From positions 551,370 to 615,369 of the forward strand of contig ML213506.1 of assembly GCA_004369045.1 (NCBI GenBank): a stretch of DNA of 64,000 nt. Direction: 5' to 3'. Below are positions 45,142 to 56,573 of the stretch, in pieces. The notes under the pieces were generated by a model. It saw nothing but the letters and a program-made list of their open reading frames with translations. It made no database searches and was not told the origin of the DNA. The position numbers and the translations under genes are program-made. Source of the DNA: Heliocybe sulcata. Its lineage: Eukaryota; Basidiomycota; Agaricomycetes; Gloeophyllales; Gloeophyllaceae. Position 1 is the first letter of the stretch, and each line of letters begins with the position of its first letter.

Positions 45142-47430
45142 CTAGATCATCCATCTTAGACACCAGGTCAGCGATATCCAAAACCCAGCCACACTCCAGA
45201 CAACAGCGAACGCATCCAGAAAGGCCGCCCACATGATCCCACTACTCCTTCTCCTCGCAGCGATGCTCTTTTGCCGGCCCATGTCCTGCAGGAATTCGCC
45301 CGACGTGATACGGCTCAGGCTCGAGAGCGCGGACTGTACCGACGGGAGACGCAACGACATGCGCCTCCGCCGTCCAAACAGAACGAACGTCCACGACCAC
45401 GCATCCTGATGATATAATTTCTTCTGTGCTGAATCTGCAGCAGGCAAGAAAAACGCCTCCTCCTGCTCCCGGTCAGGATCCTCGTCATATATGGAGTGCT
45501 CGTAGGGCGTCGTCCGCCCGCTCGAGTGTATCTGGTCTTCCGGAGGGAGATTCATCATATCCTCCTCGTCCGCATGAGGCAAGAGGAGTGTCGAATGAGC
45601 TGGCGACAAGAGCGGCGTCCCAGGACGAGACTGAGTCGCCCTCAGAGTAGGCGCAGACAACGATCTCGGACTGAGGCCTAGAGACGCGGACAGGGGTGTC
45701 CGGACCGATGGGAGGAGTCCTTGGGGGCTTGGCTGTCTCATCCCCGGCGTGGATGGAGACCAGACAGCAGACTCGGGCTGCGGCGTATGCTGTGACAGAC
45801 GGTAGAACGAGGAGCCGTTCGTGTCCGTGAAAGGAATCGTTGAGATGGAGAGGCGCGGAGAGGAGAATCCACTCAAACGCAGGTGTTTAGTGCGGTTGAA
45901 GTGCCATTCCGATGCAAGCAGAATAAGAAGTGATAAGAACATGAGGGGAATATAAGATGACGAGTAGATGAGCAGTGGGTTAGGTAGTGAGCAGGGACGG
46001 TCTACAAGTGTTGGCCCAGATTGTGATGTAGATGCAGACTGCACAGATAGCAAGTGGTAGCCTGGATATCGAATAGTCTTCGCGAAAGAGAATGACTTCA
46101 CAGTGACTTCTCGGACGTGTGTTTTGTTTCCAGCTGGATTGCCATCAGATGGTGGAAGAATATGAGTGTATTCACAGTAATCACGATCGTCCGCGCTATC
46201 AGGGATACGTCGTTCAGGTAAGGCTCCCATGCATATAGTGTCAATGTACCGCACCTAAACACCATGGACGGTCGCAGACTTTCTAGCACGTAGTTTGTGA
46301 TCTGTTTGCCGATAGTATTCTGATAACTAGGACCGACCCCTCTCAAGATTGTACCCTTCTCTCGTAGTGGGCCACAGGAGGCCGTATCCGGCCTTCCCAG
46401 AGGAATGTGACTGAACAGAATTACGGGGTAACGGTTTGTGTCTAACACATGTATAATCGCGTCAATTATACTCGGAAGGATGTGGACGTGAAGAGTCGTT
46501 TACCTTCTCGAACAGTTTCAATGAAACTAACAGGGCCACCGGGCACGGGTTCCCAGTACTTGTACCCGATATTGCGCCCTGCGCGCTGATAGTCTTCGTC
46601 AACTAGTCCTGGGGCATTCAAGAGCGCAAACGTGTGATTGCGCACATAGACCTTCTGATTCAGTGCACCAAAGTGCTTGACGTATTCTCGCCGAGCGTTC
46701 TTCGTGTAGTAGATCGACTTTCCCAAGCTGGGTCATGTAACAATGCTCAATGATTAGGTTATTAACTCGCGTGCATTATAGTGAGGAAAATGCGCACCCA
46801 ATATCCTCATTCCCCGGTATAAAGTATATCGGAACCGGACTCTTCCGCCTCCTGAACCTCTCAGGCGGGAACACATCCCAAAACTTCTCCATGTATCGCA
46901 TATACCTAAATCACACGCACACTGATCGGACATGTACTGGGACTATAGGCGTTGGGGTCAATATAGATAGACTTACTCATCCTCTGCGGGCACAACCCTG
47001 CCCGACGCAAGCATGTCACCAAGAAAGATGACTACATCCGCGTTGGTTCGGCTGAGGGCATTCCAGCTCTTCTTTGTGCTGAAGTCCAGAACACTTTGCC
47101 GCCAGCCGGTCCACGTCCATCGCGAGGGCGAGGGAAGAGATGGATTCCGGATTTGCGGGTCCGCTATCAGGAGAACATGTGTAGGGCGGTCAGACGACAA
47201 TCCATCCTGAACAGAGACGCAAATGAGCTTTGCCAACCTCAGGAAACGGATCGTGGTGAATATCAAAGGCTTACACTTCTCAGCGTCCTATCCGGCCACG
47301 AGCAGCTCGCAACCTTATAAAAATACACCCCAATCTCCGCCCAGAGCACGAACCCAAACCAGAAGACCCGGAAGCCATTGAGTAGGGCAGAACGGGTCAG
47401 TGAGAACCTCCTGCCCCTCTGCACGCGCAT
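45142..47430 (-). CDS. TED1/CDC1-like membrane metallophosphoesterase, copy 2
   Basis: Six exons (47430-47275, 47206-46977, 46905-46798, 46727-46504, 46441-46255, 46195-45142) give 652 aa. Architecture matches copy 1: N-terminal helix (VFWFGFVLWAEIGVYFY), VLLIADPQIRNP, VVIFLGDMLASGR, ILFSHIPLGRPD, DDRDYCEYTH and VREVTVKSFSF, then membrane segments. The important difference is FIPGNEDIG, where the catalytic His of GNHD is Glu. The C-terminal region between membrane segments is about 130 residues longer and Ser/Pro-rich. Exons 4 and 5 have the same lengths (224 and 187 nt) and all intron phases agree with copy 1, so this is a tandem duplication. Whether it remains an enzyme is uncertain. Confidence 0.91.
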
Positions 47431-47830
47431 AGAGGAATGCGAGCTGTCGATACGGGGTAATAGAGAGCGGATGGCCAGGACCTCTCGATAATCCTCGCTC
47501 TAAATGACAGGGGACCGACGGTCTGGCTAGCGTGTCAATCGGTAATTGTAGGGTGCCCGTATAAGCGTTAATATGGGTGCCTCGTTCCCGGGACAGAGCG
47601 CTCTATCGTGTCCGAGGCAATGGAGAAGGGGAAGTGCCTTGCGCCACAATCAAATGAATTTAAATGCACCGGTTACAGCCCTGGCCGTCGGCGAATATCG
47701 CACACCAGCAGTGTCCCGTTGGAAGCCAGATACGAGCTCATACATATTAAGCCAGAGAAAAGATATACAAGTCGCAATACATCGAGCAGGACAGAGACGC
47801 TCAAGGAAATCGGTCCAGCGTCCGGACCAC
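47431..47830. other. Intergenic, promoter of phosphoesterase copy 2
   Basis: No gene seen in 400 bp between the start of copy 2 and the stop of the BSD gene. Confidence 0.4.
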
Positions 47831-49431
47831 TCACTCCCAATCACTGTCCGCATCACTCTCCTCCTCTTTCTTCTTTCCGATTTCAGCACCAGAGGGCTTA
47901 GCAGGTGCCTCGCCGCTTGTACTGACGTTCGACGAGACAACATCGTAGCTGTCTTCACTGCTAACCCGTGGACTGGGTTCGACCGACGTCGGGGCAGTCA
48001 ATGTATCGGTGGATTTCTTCTCCGAGGGCTGCAGCTTCGCCTCGCGCTTAGCGGGCTCGTCCTCGTCGTCTTCCCAGCTGAAGTCTTCTTCGTTCTGGGT
48101 AGAACCTACAGGAAAATGAGCGTTAAACACATATGCAGGAAATCGAGGCAAGAGTATACGCACCCATTAGTAGTGTTCTACGTAGCTCTTCCTCATGTTC
48201 GATCTGGTGTATTCGGAAAAAGTAGCGTGTCCAGAACGTCTCCTCCGTAATCTCAGACGGCACTGAATTGAGATTGAGATCCATCGCTCACAATAAGACA
48301 TCCTGGCACAGATGCTCACCTAATGCATCACGAGTCTCTTTCAGTGCCGCCCCATCGACCTCGTCCGCTAGCTCCTTCTCCTTCCTCGTAACCCACTCTT
48401 CGCCCCCAATCCCACCTGTCGCCTCCAACTTGTCCTTCACCCACTTCACATACAGCTCCTTAATCTTCGCTTCCTCCTCCGGGTCCATCCTCGCCACACT
48501 CGGATCCCTCCTCAACATCTTCAGCATCGACTCCGCGCGAGTCGCTACAGCCCGCAACGTCTCGCCGGACCCCCTGCCCGCCACCTCCCTCTCCTTTCCC
48601 TTCCCCTTCGCACTCGCCCCCTCACCAGTCGGGAGCATCCACACATCCGAGCCATCCCACACCACGCCTGTTCCCTGTTCCTGCTCCTCCGGCGGCACAA
48701 CCTTTACCGCGTCCTTCAGAAACTCCCCCGCCTCCTTCGCCACCTCCTTCAGTAGCTCCTCACTCTTGTGCACGTACTCCTCGGCCTGTGCACGAGTCAA
48801 GCCCTGCACGCGCTGGAACTCACTCGTCAGGGTCGTCCTGATCTGCGCGAAATCGACCGAAGCGGGAGCAGTCCTGAGCTGCTCGGGAATATTCTTCTGC
48901 ACGGTCTCTAAAAGGTTGGGCGGGATGGTAGATTGCAGACGGGAAAGGAACTGGAAGGGCTGAGAGGTGGTACGCGCATGTGTCGGCCGTGAATCTGAGG
49001 GTGAAGCCTCACCCTCCACTGGCTCGGATGCAGAGGAAGGTGCATCTCCTGCTGTTGATGGGCCTGCTTCAGGTTCTTTCTCATCCTCAGTCTTCTCCGA
49101 GGTCGAGTCAACTGCCACTTGCTCTTGAGTCGATGATGCGGGTGCAGACTCGGCAACAGTCAGCTTGCTCAGCTCCTGCTGCGCCTGAGATACAACGGAG
49201 CTCAGATCCTTCCGTGCAGTGTCCAGCACGCTAAGACTCTAAGGTCATACACGCGATAGGGATCAGCTTTCACTCCATTCAGTGTGTATAAGTTCATACC
49301 TGCTTTCTGAATCCTCCCCAGAATCCGCGCAACTGGCCCACTACCTCTGACACCTCCTCGTTCAGCGATTGCTGCGACGGCGGCGGCGGCGTATTCCTCC
49401 CACCAACATCGTAAGAGTCGAGGAAGTTCAT
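47831..49431 (-). CDS. BSD-domain protein
   Basis: Four exons (49431-49300, 49238-48320, 48262-48164, 48105-47831) give 474 aa. The BSD domain spans the second and third exons; its Phe-Trp core is TEETFWTRYFFRIHQIEHEE. The N-terminus (FLDSYDVGG; EEVSEVVGQLRGFWGGFRKQ) and the amphipathic stretch around SEELLKEVAKEAGEFL resemble the fungal SYAP/Dos2-like BSD group. A Ser/Ala/Glu-rich linker lies between, and the C-terminus is very acidic, ending in SDADSDWE. BSD domains occur in TFIIH p62 and in synapse-associated and Dos2-like proteins; a specific role here is not evident. Confidence 0.88.
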
Positions 49432-49649
49432 GTTTATTCGAGTTCGTCGCAAGAGGTATTGTACATACGGATGGTAAGCTATGTAGAAGTATCGAGGTCG
49501 CGTCGCTAGTCCGGGAATTGCCGTAAGCATCTTCGGCATCCCGATTCGCAGCTTCGTGATTTTGATACGCAAGAAAGTGCAATTCGAAAACAAGGTGCAG
49601 CAGGCATACTATACAGTCCATATCACAGTCACAATTGTCTAAACGATGA

Positions 49650-51077
49650 TCAAGCAGCGACAGAGATCGGCCTGGCAGACTCGACCGTGTTCATCCCAGG
49701 AGCAGGCTTCGGTGCACCCCACACATCCCCTCCACTCTGCACCTGCTGTCCCAGCCGATGCGACCGGCACTCATTCAAGAAATCAGTGAACATCTGATAA
49801 AGAGACATTAGCTGACGGTTAACTTCAGTCGGGTGATGTATCCTTACCTCAATCGTGTCAAGCGGGCCACCCGCGCTCTCAGGATGGAACTGGACACCCC
49901 AAATCTTCTTCCCACTCTCCGCTGTCGACTTGATCCCCTCCACTGACGAATCATTACAGTTAATGAAGAAAGGCTCCCATCCCGCGGGGAACGGATCCTG
50001 CAACTTCAGCGCGTACTGGTGATTCTGGCTGGTAACATACACCCGACCAGCCTTGATCGAGCCTGAGCTCGCAAGAGCTAGGACAGGCTGATTATGCCCA
50101 CGGTTGCCGAACATCATTCGGTACGCCTCGAGACCCGCGGCCATACCGATAACCTGGTGCCCCATGCAAATACCGAAAATGGGCTTGTCCCATTCTTCGA
50201 ACGTCCGTCGCAGGTTCATCGCCGCCTCCATGCAATGCTTAGGGTCACCGGGACCGTTGGTCAGGAAGAGACCATCATACTCGTCTCGGATAGTGTTGAA
50301 ATCGAAGTTCCACGGCAGGACAGTGACGGCGGCATTACGACGGACGAGCGATCTGAGAATGTTGGCTTTAGCGCCGAAATCGAGGACGGCGATCTTGACA
50401 TCGCCTGTAGGATTCAGTGTGTACGGCTTCTTGGTAGAAACCTGATCGACCAGGTTATCGTGCGTGGGGTCCCAGTATTCTTCGGCACTGGGCGGAGCAT
50501 GGGAAGCATCGTCCCCGTGGGCAAAGCGAGCAAGGGTCGTTCCTTGATCACGCAAGAGACGAGTAATTGCCCGAGTATCAACGCCAGTCAAACCTGGAAC
50601 GCCGTTCCTCTGGCACCAGGAGGCGAGGCTTTCGACGGCCTTGTAATGCGAGAATTTCTCAGCGACGTCGGCCACGACAACGGCAGAGCATTGGACGTTC
50701 TCAGACTCAAGGTAGACCCCCACATCCTGTGTATCCGTGGGTGCTTTATTATTAGGAACACCGTAGTTCCCAATGAGAGGGGTGGTGAAAACGAGAATTT
50801 GACCACGGTAAGAGGGATCGGTCATGGACTCGGTATCTGTAACAATATGAGCAAGACATACAAGCAACAAAATAATGTGAAAGGCACATGATGTGATAGA
50901 TGTGGAGAACACGGTCTCTCCATAGATGCTCTTCGGCGCACCGAAGGACCGCCCGTAGAACGACTGCCCGGTCTTCATGTGCAACGCCCCGGGGATAAGA
51001 GTACTGTTCCCCATTTGCGAGGCCAGACCACGAGCATGGCGGGGGATAGCAAGACGAATGATTCGAGACACGATCAT
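49650..51077 (-). CDS. CPA1: Carbamoyl-phosphate synthase, arginine-specific small (glutaminase) subunit
   Basis: Three exons (51077-50888, 50836-49848, 49793-49650) give 440 aa. The N-terminus (IVSRIIRLAIPRHARGLAS) looks like a mitochondrial presequence. The CPSase small-chain domain has YTESMTDPSYRGQILVFT and PLIGNYGVP, and the class I amidotransferase domain has the catalytic Cys in PIFGICMGHQ and His in VQFHPESAGGP. It supplies ammonia from glutamine to the large subunit for arginine synthesis. Translation is probably controlled by the upstream peptide described in the next entry, as in yeast CPA1 and Neurospora arg-2. Confidence 0.97.
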   Translation of the reverse strand: MIVSRIIRLAIPRHARGLASQMGNSTLIPGALHMKTGQSFYGRSFGAPKSIYGETVFSTSITSCAFHIILLLVCLAHIVTDTESMTDPSYRGQILVFTTPLIGNYGVPNNKAPTDTQDVGVYLESENVQCSAVVVADVAEKFSHYKAVESLASWCQRNGVPGLTGVDTRAITRLLRDQGTTLARFAHGDDASHAPPSAEEYWDPTHDNLVDQVSTKKPYTLNPTGDVKIAVLDFGAKANILRSLVRRNAAVTVLPWNFDFNTIRDEYDGLFLTNGPGDPKHCMEAAMNLRRTFEEWDKPIFGICMGHQVIGMAAGLEAYRMMFGNRGHNQPVLALASSGSIKAGRVYVTSQNHQYALKLQDPFPAGWEPFFINCNDSSVEGIKSTAESGKKIWGVQFHPESAGGPLDTIEVRIHHPTEVNRQLMSLYQMFTDFLNECRSHRLGQQVQSGGDVWGAPKPAPGMNTVESARPISVAA

Positions 51078-51091
51078 GACTTCACGCGATT

Positions 51092-51212
51092 TTAGTGGTT
51101 AAGCAGGGAGTAGACCAGGTCACTGAGATAACTGAGAATGCTCGTCAGCATCGTCTACTACGACATGCAAACGAAAGACGTACTCGTCGCGAGTGTGCTG
51201 CGTGAAAACCAT
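51092..51212 (-). promoter_or_regulatory. Arginine attenuator peptide uORF of CPA1, split by an intron
   Basis: On the minus strand the ATG at 51212 opens a short frame: exon 51212-51184, intron 51183-51132 (GTACGT to CTCAG), exon 51131-51092, stop TAA 14 nt before the CPA1 start. The spliced product has 22 residues. It contains T-x-x-D-Y-L-S-D (TRDDYLSD) and ends LLNH, aligning residue for residue with the C-terminal half of the Neurospora arg-2 attenuator (TSQDYLSD ... ALNA), including the Asp essential for arginine-dependent ribosome stalling. The later W is Y here. An in-frame ATG at 51314 could extend the N-terminus by 34 residues. Confidence 0.72.
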
Positions 51213-51502
51213 AAACGAGCTCGCGCTCAATGAGAGGATGACGAGGACAGGAAGAGCTAGATATGAAGGCAGAAATTTATTGAAGCTCCGCGCACGACAA
51301 ACTGCTGAAGTCATTTCTGCCTCTTGTCACACCCGCGTCACGTACTGTATCACATGACGAGCGCGTCCATCGCGAAATTCGGTGCCACTCGAGGTCTCTA
51401 GATTTGACAAGAATATTTGGGTCATGTACACTACACAAGAACATTATAATCCAATAATACGCTCTAGCTACTTTTCTTGTTAATTTCCGCGATCCGACTC
51501 CT

Positions 51503-54500
51503 TCAAAGGTATCGAAGCAATCCGCCCGTCCTCCTCCCACTCGAAATGCCGACGCCGCTGCCCGCCCTCCGGTTCTTCGGTATATGCGACTTTCTTTCCT
51601 TCGCTTCGTCTTCGTCAGAATCGTCGTCGTCTGATTCCTCATCATCATCGGGGTACATCTGGCTGAGCTCCTCTTTCGCACGAGACTTCCTCGCCATAGC
51701 GGGAGGTAGGTTACCACTGGGTCTGGGGAACAGGGAGGCTTGACTACTAGCGATGTCTGTCAGTCTCCTATAAGGAGCCACTGATGGCCGCAGGGTGGGC
51801 TGTGAAGCAGGCAAGGCACTTTTCACAGGATGCGGTATTGCCAGCTCTCCCTCTCTTTCCGCCTCCGACTCGGACGCAATGAATGAGGATGGCAGGACCA
51901 CATCGTTGTCCCCTTGCTGTTTATGCCAAGCGACAGCTTGACTCTGAGTCTCACTAGGCAAGAACAGAGGCTCCGTAGGGGGTGAGTCGTCCGGGACCTG
52001 TCTCGGCGGTGACTCTGCTGCCGATTTAGAATCGCGGGACTCTCCGGACGTGTTCAACACCAGCGCTTGAATACCATCAATGTCAGCACTTGACGCCTTA
52101 GTCCCTCGAGGATCGGTGTCTGGAGAGCTTGGATGCAGCTGATCGATTGACGACTCGGACTGCGCGAAGCCATGTTCGGACTGCGAAGGCTCCAGGGTCG
52201 CCCACTGCGCAAGAGATTGGGTATTATCCAGGGGAGGCGTTCCAGGGACCATTATGCTCTCATTCTTCGGGAGAACAGTTACGTCGCCTGCAGGTTCTTC
52301 CTCCTCCTCAACCGGCACGACAGTCACCTTCCTCCCTCGCTTCGACGCAGCACCATTCGCCTTCCTCTGCGTAGCCTTCTCAACCTTCTCAGCCTCCTTT
52401 GCCGCCCTCGCCTGTTCCTGCTTCTCTTTCTTCAGCCTCGCTTTGTACTCCCTTTCCGCCTGCCTAGCCGCTGCACGACGCGTCTTCTCCTCTTCCGAGA
52501 GCGGCTTCCTGCCACGCGGCTTAGGTTCCGTCACAGGAGGCTCCTCTGGCTGATTGGATACTACGCTGGGCTCTGAGACTGTAGGCACCGACTTTCGTCG
52601 AGTGCCTCTCATCCGAGAGCCAACGGTCTCCTCGAGGACAGGAGCTTGCGCCAGCATCCCATCGGGCTCTTCAGCACACACGACTTGCAAAGACAGTAGC
52701 GGATCCTCAACATCCTCCAGCGCAGGAAACGGGACGTGCCCAAATCGGTTCTTCATCCTCTTCGCTACGCCAGGTTTCGGTGTGTTATGTACAGGATTCG
52801 GACTGCGCTCATTTCCCTTCTCGTCTTCGTCCTCGTCTCCAGCCTCGATTGGATCCTGGATCTCCATCGACATCCGCGTCTCGAATTCTGGTAGGTCCTC
52901 AACATCCTCAATTGGCTCCTGCACAGACAGGCTGTCCTCGGGGTCGACAAGGCGAAAGAGAGGTGGCAGTCGAGGAGTGATATGTTGCGTTATCGGCTTC
53001 AGAGGTCGGGGTGTACTTGGCGGAGACGGGACAGCTACTTCGGCCAAAGGCCCCTCGAGAGCGTCAGCGGAGTCTTCAGGCAGCGGGTGCTCTGGTTCTT
53101 CTGGTGAGGCAGGTCCCTCGAGCCGGGGAGCAGCGTCGACGGGTGTAGGAATGCCTTCCTCTTCCGAAGAATCGAGCTCACGAGTGTCCGAAGGCTGAGA
53201 TACGGCAGCCGCTGCCTCTCGCTCATCGACGTCCGTAGGCTGAGGTTCAGGTGATGCAATTGGTATCGTTTCTTCAGGCAAGTCCTGAGGATACGACAGC
53301 TGTGGAGATCTAACCTCGCTGGATTCAGCATGCTCTACAGATTCTTCGGCATCGCCGCTATCAGGTTGAGATTCGTCAGGCTCAGGTTGTGAAGGTTCCT
53401 CCTCCTCCTCCTCTTCGTCAGCTGCAGGGGTAGTCTTTGGCTCGATGACTATGGAAGAAGCATGCTGTATCGGCGTCTCCTCTGCCGAGTTACGGGACGT
53501 CAAAATCTAGCAATAACAATTTAGGCCGGAACAGATGGCACTAAAGAGATGATTAACCTGCCTCATTGTCTCGTTCTGCGGCATGGCTGCGATCCATGTA
53601 AATCGGCGGTGCTCCATCGTCCTCGTCAGAGTCATCGTCCACTCTGCCGCGAACCTCGTCAGAAGAGTCGGAACGATATCTGCGCCTAGTGACACGGTTA
53701 CGAACTGGTTGTCTGTCTTCCTCTTCCTCCAAGAAGACTTCTTCCCCGTCCTGATCGTCAACATCTTCATCATCAGTATTGGAAGACCGGATCATATCAG
53801 CGATACGGCGCTGTGATCCATATACCGGTCCACGGATGAGAGCTTCCAAGTCACTCGGTGAAAGTTGCGCTCTCGTTGGGGGATTCACATAAACCTCCGC
53901 CTCATCGTCCTCCTCATCGCTCTCGTCCTCTTCGTCCGAACTCTCGTCGCTGCTTCCTTCGCCCTGACCCTCCATGGGAACCTCGGAGATCACAGACTCC
54001 GCAGGGATTACAGGCGTACTTACCATGGAAGTACTGGGCAGCGATGGTGATGGAGTAACCGCGGAAGCAAACAGATGAGGGAGGTGCTCCAAAGTATTGA
54101 GTTTTGCGGGACGGAGTCCACCGCTGATGGTCACTGACTTAGGCTGATGAGCTACGCCCGTAGGTTTACTTGCTTTAGCCTTTGCTCTGGACTTCTCGAG
54201 GAATGTTTCCAACTCCTGGATGAGGAGGTTGTCTCGGTCTCCTCTCTGCTCTTTCAGTTCCTTCAATCGCTTTTCGATCACATCAGGCCCGCTCGCGACT
54301 GTAGGACACAAGAACCGAAGATGCCACGGACCAAGGCATATAGGACAAGGGATCTCGGTCCCCTTCTTCTGAGTCTTACGCCTCTTAGCAAGCCTGTCGC
54401 TGGGAGAGGGAGGAATGACTGGCCCCTCTACAGCTCGTCCAGATCCCAACGGTGACACCACATCTTCGTCTTCGTGTGCTGGCTGCTTAGTCGAAAGTCT

Positions 54501-56573
54501 CGATTTGCGTCGTCTGAGCTCGACGGCTGCAGCATCGCCAGCCTGTCGCTCAGACGCGTCGACATCCTCGAAAGCGTCGGCCTGAGTGTCTGCTGCAGAA
54601 ACCTCGAGTGCACGAGCTTTTTTTGTCGACTTGCCTTTACCTTCAAGTAATGAGCAATCCATAGCACCAGTATATGCGTACTACTCACGTTCGGGATCGT
54701 CTGACTTCCCCATTTCGCTCTTCTTTCGCTTCTTCCCATGTTCAGAAACAACCGGTTGCTCTTCGTCAAGCCGCGCCGGCTCAGCAACCTTAGATTCTTT
54801 AGTAGCCTTCTTTGCCTTCTTCTTCCCCTTCACTGTATAAACATTAATAGTAATATATTAGAAACGCCATAATCTAGTAAAAGCAATGCACGCACACTCT
54901 GGCGGGATGCCTTCATCAACACCAAGAGGAACGTCAGCAGGAGCCGCAGAAGCGCCATTCCTTGAATCTTAAGCTGCACACTCAGTCAAGCTCAATCCAG
55001 GGCCACGCGACATACCATAGTCCCTACCGATATCCAACGCAATCCTTCTAGCAACAGCCGAGAAAGGACTTGATGGAACAGGATCGGTCGTCAGCTCCTG
55101 AACTTTGGATTTGGACTTCTTCTTCGCATCAACCGCAACTGAAGCAGATGGTGTCGACTGTTTAAGAGGGGCGGTGAGGGGTATAGACTCAGTAAGTCTT
55201 GAAGTGGGTTCCTCTCCTGCCTCCTTGGACTTCGACTTCTTTGTCTTCCTCTTGGCTTCGGCTACGGGTGCGGCAGCTACTCCCGACTGGAGAGCTCGAG
55301 ACGCGGGTGTCGGTTCAGGCCTAACACCCGTTCGACGAGCATCTCCCTCGACGTCCTTGGATTTTTTGTTCCTCTTGTTCTTCTCAGCCGGAGCCGGAGC
55401 CGGCTCATCAGCAAGAAGTACTGGAACAGTTGAGGTCCCCACTCCCCCCTGCCGTGTCGAGACCTCTTGCACCTGCTTGGACTTCTTGTTCTTCTTCCCA
55501 TTCAAATCAGCAGAATCCCCAACAGCATCAGGTGGCGGCGGCTCTTCAACGGCTTGTTGCTTGCTCTTTCGTCCCTTCTTCTTAGGAGGAGCTGCCTCCT
55601 CCTCAGCCATAGCTGGCACACCCACAGCTGACTTTGGCTTAGCAGAAATAGCGGCCGGTGTGGATGGCCCGGCAATGGGCGTCGCGGCAGCGGACTTGAT
55701 GGCCTTCGCAGCCTCGGACTTTTGTTTCTTCCGCCCAGCTTTACCTTCGCCTACCCCAGCGGGCGTAAGCGTAGAAGAGTCCCCAAAATGCTGAACGTCC
55801 GTTGTCGATTGGTGATCTCTCTTCTGCTTCTTCTTCTTCGGCTGCTCATCCACCGGCTCGTCGGCGGTATTGGGCACGAACGGAGGTACAGCCAAGGACG
55901 TTGATGCGCCCAAGTTAACCGGCGGAGCAACGGCACGGTCGTCATGGCTTTTCTCTGACGTTATGGAAGGCGTAGGAAGATGGGAGAGAGAGCGGGAGAT
56001 GTCCTTCTTCTTGTTTTTCCGTCTCTTACGAGGCTTCTAGCAAAGTAATATCACTTGAATAAAGGAACGTAGTGTAGAATATCTATGGATACTGACTTGG
56101 AGTCCTGAGGTTTCATCAGTAGGTTCGTCTGGCAAGCGTAGGGCCTGCGTGCGAGGACCATCTCCGACCGTGACACGGATCTCTACTGAAGAAGCTGACT
56201 TCGTAAGGATCTGGAAGGATTCAAAGTCATCATCTAATTGACGAGGCATGAGTTATTGTGACTGCTTGACTCGTGCAACAGAGGGCAGTAGACTGACCGT
56301 CCTCGAGCTCAATCGCTTTGCCCTCCCGGAGTTGCGTAAGGCTTATGGGAGTATGCACTGGTAATCCCAGCTTTCCTCGCACAGTGCCCTTCGTCTCCTC
56401 AAGGCTTCCCTCTATACATCAACGCAATGGTTTAGCAAACGCATCTACGCGTACATCACTTCCCTACACGCACCTTTGAATAATCTCTCGAATATCCGTC
56501 CATCGGGAGCAAGGTAGGTAATCCTGCATGGATCAGCTCCTCGCTTTCTCTTCTTGTTTTCCACCGCAGCCAT
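51503..56573 (-). CDS. Very large nuclear orphan with ubiquitin-like N-terminus and zinc knuckle
   Basis: Eight exons (56573-56474, 56411-56298, 56233-56097, 56036-55012, 54960-54896, 54832-54689, 54640-53562, 53506-51503) give about 1,555 aa. Residues 12-100 (CRITYLAPDGRIFERLF, LGLPVHTPISLTQLR, DDDDFESFQIL) resemble a ubiquitin-like or PB1 fold. A Lys/Pro/Ala-rich disordered stretch with repeated KKKxK patches follows, then a CCHC zinc knuckle CPICLGPWHLRFLCP, acidic runs, and a Glu/Pro/Ser-rich C-terminal half with a basic Ala/Arg/Lys helix. I do not recognise the family; the N-terminal fold plus NLS-rich region loosely recalls coilin. The intron 53507-53561 needs a GC donor (GAG/GCAGGT). 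The donor at 55012 is weak; 55016 is an alternative. Confidence 0.72.

Noticed and set aside
48268-48963. 231-aa Ser/Phe-rich plus-strand frame
   Set aside because: Antisense to the BSD-domain gene; the composition is that of reverse-read Glu/Lys codons.
50094-50891. 265-aa plus-strand open frame
   Set aside because: Antisense to CPA1, whose catalytic motifs are on the minus strand.
52554-53198. 214-aa Ser/Gly-rich plus-strand frame
   Set aside because: Antisense to the acidic tail of the large nuclear orphan.
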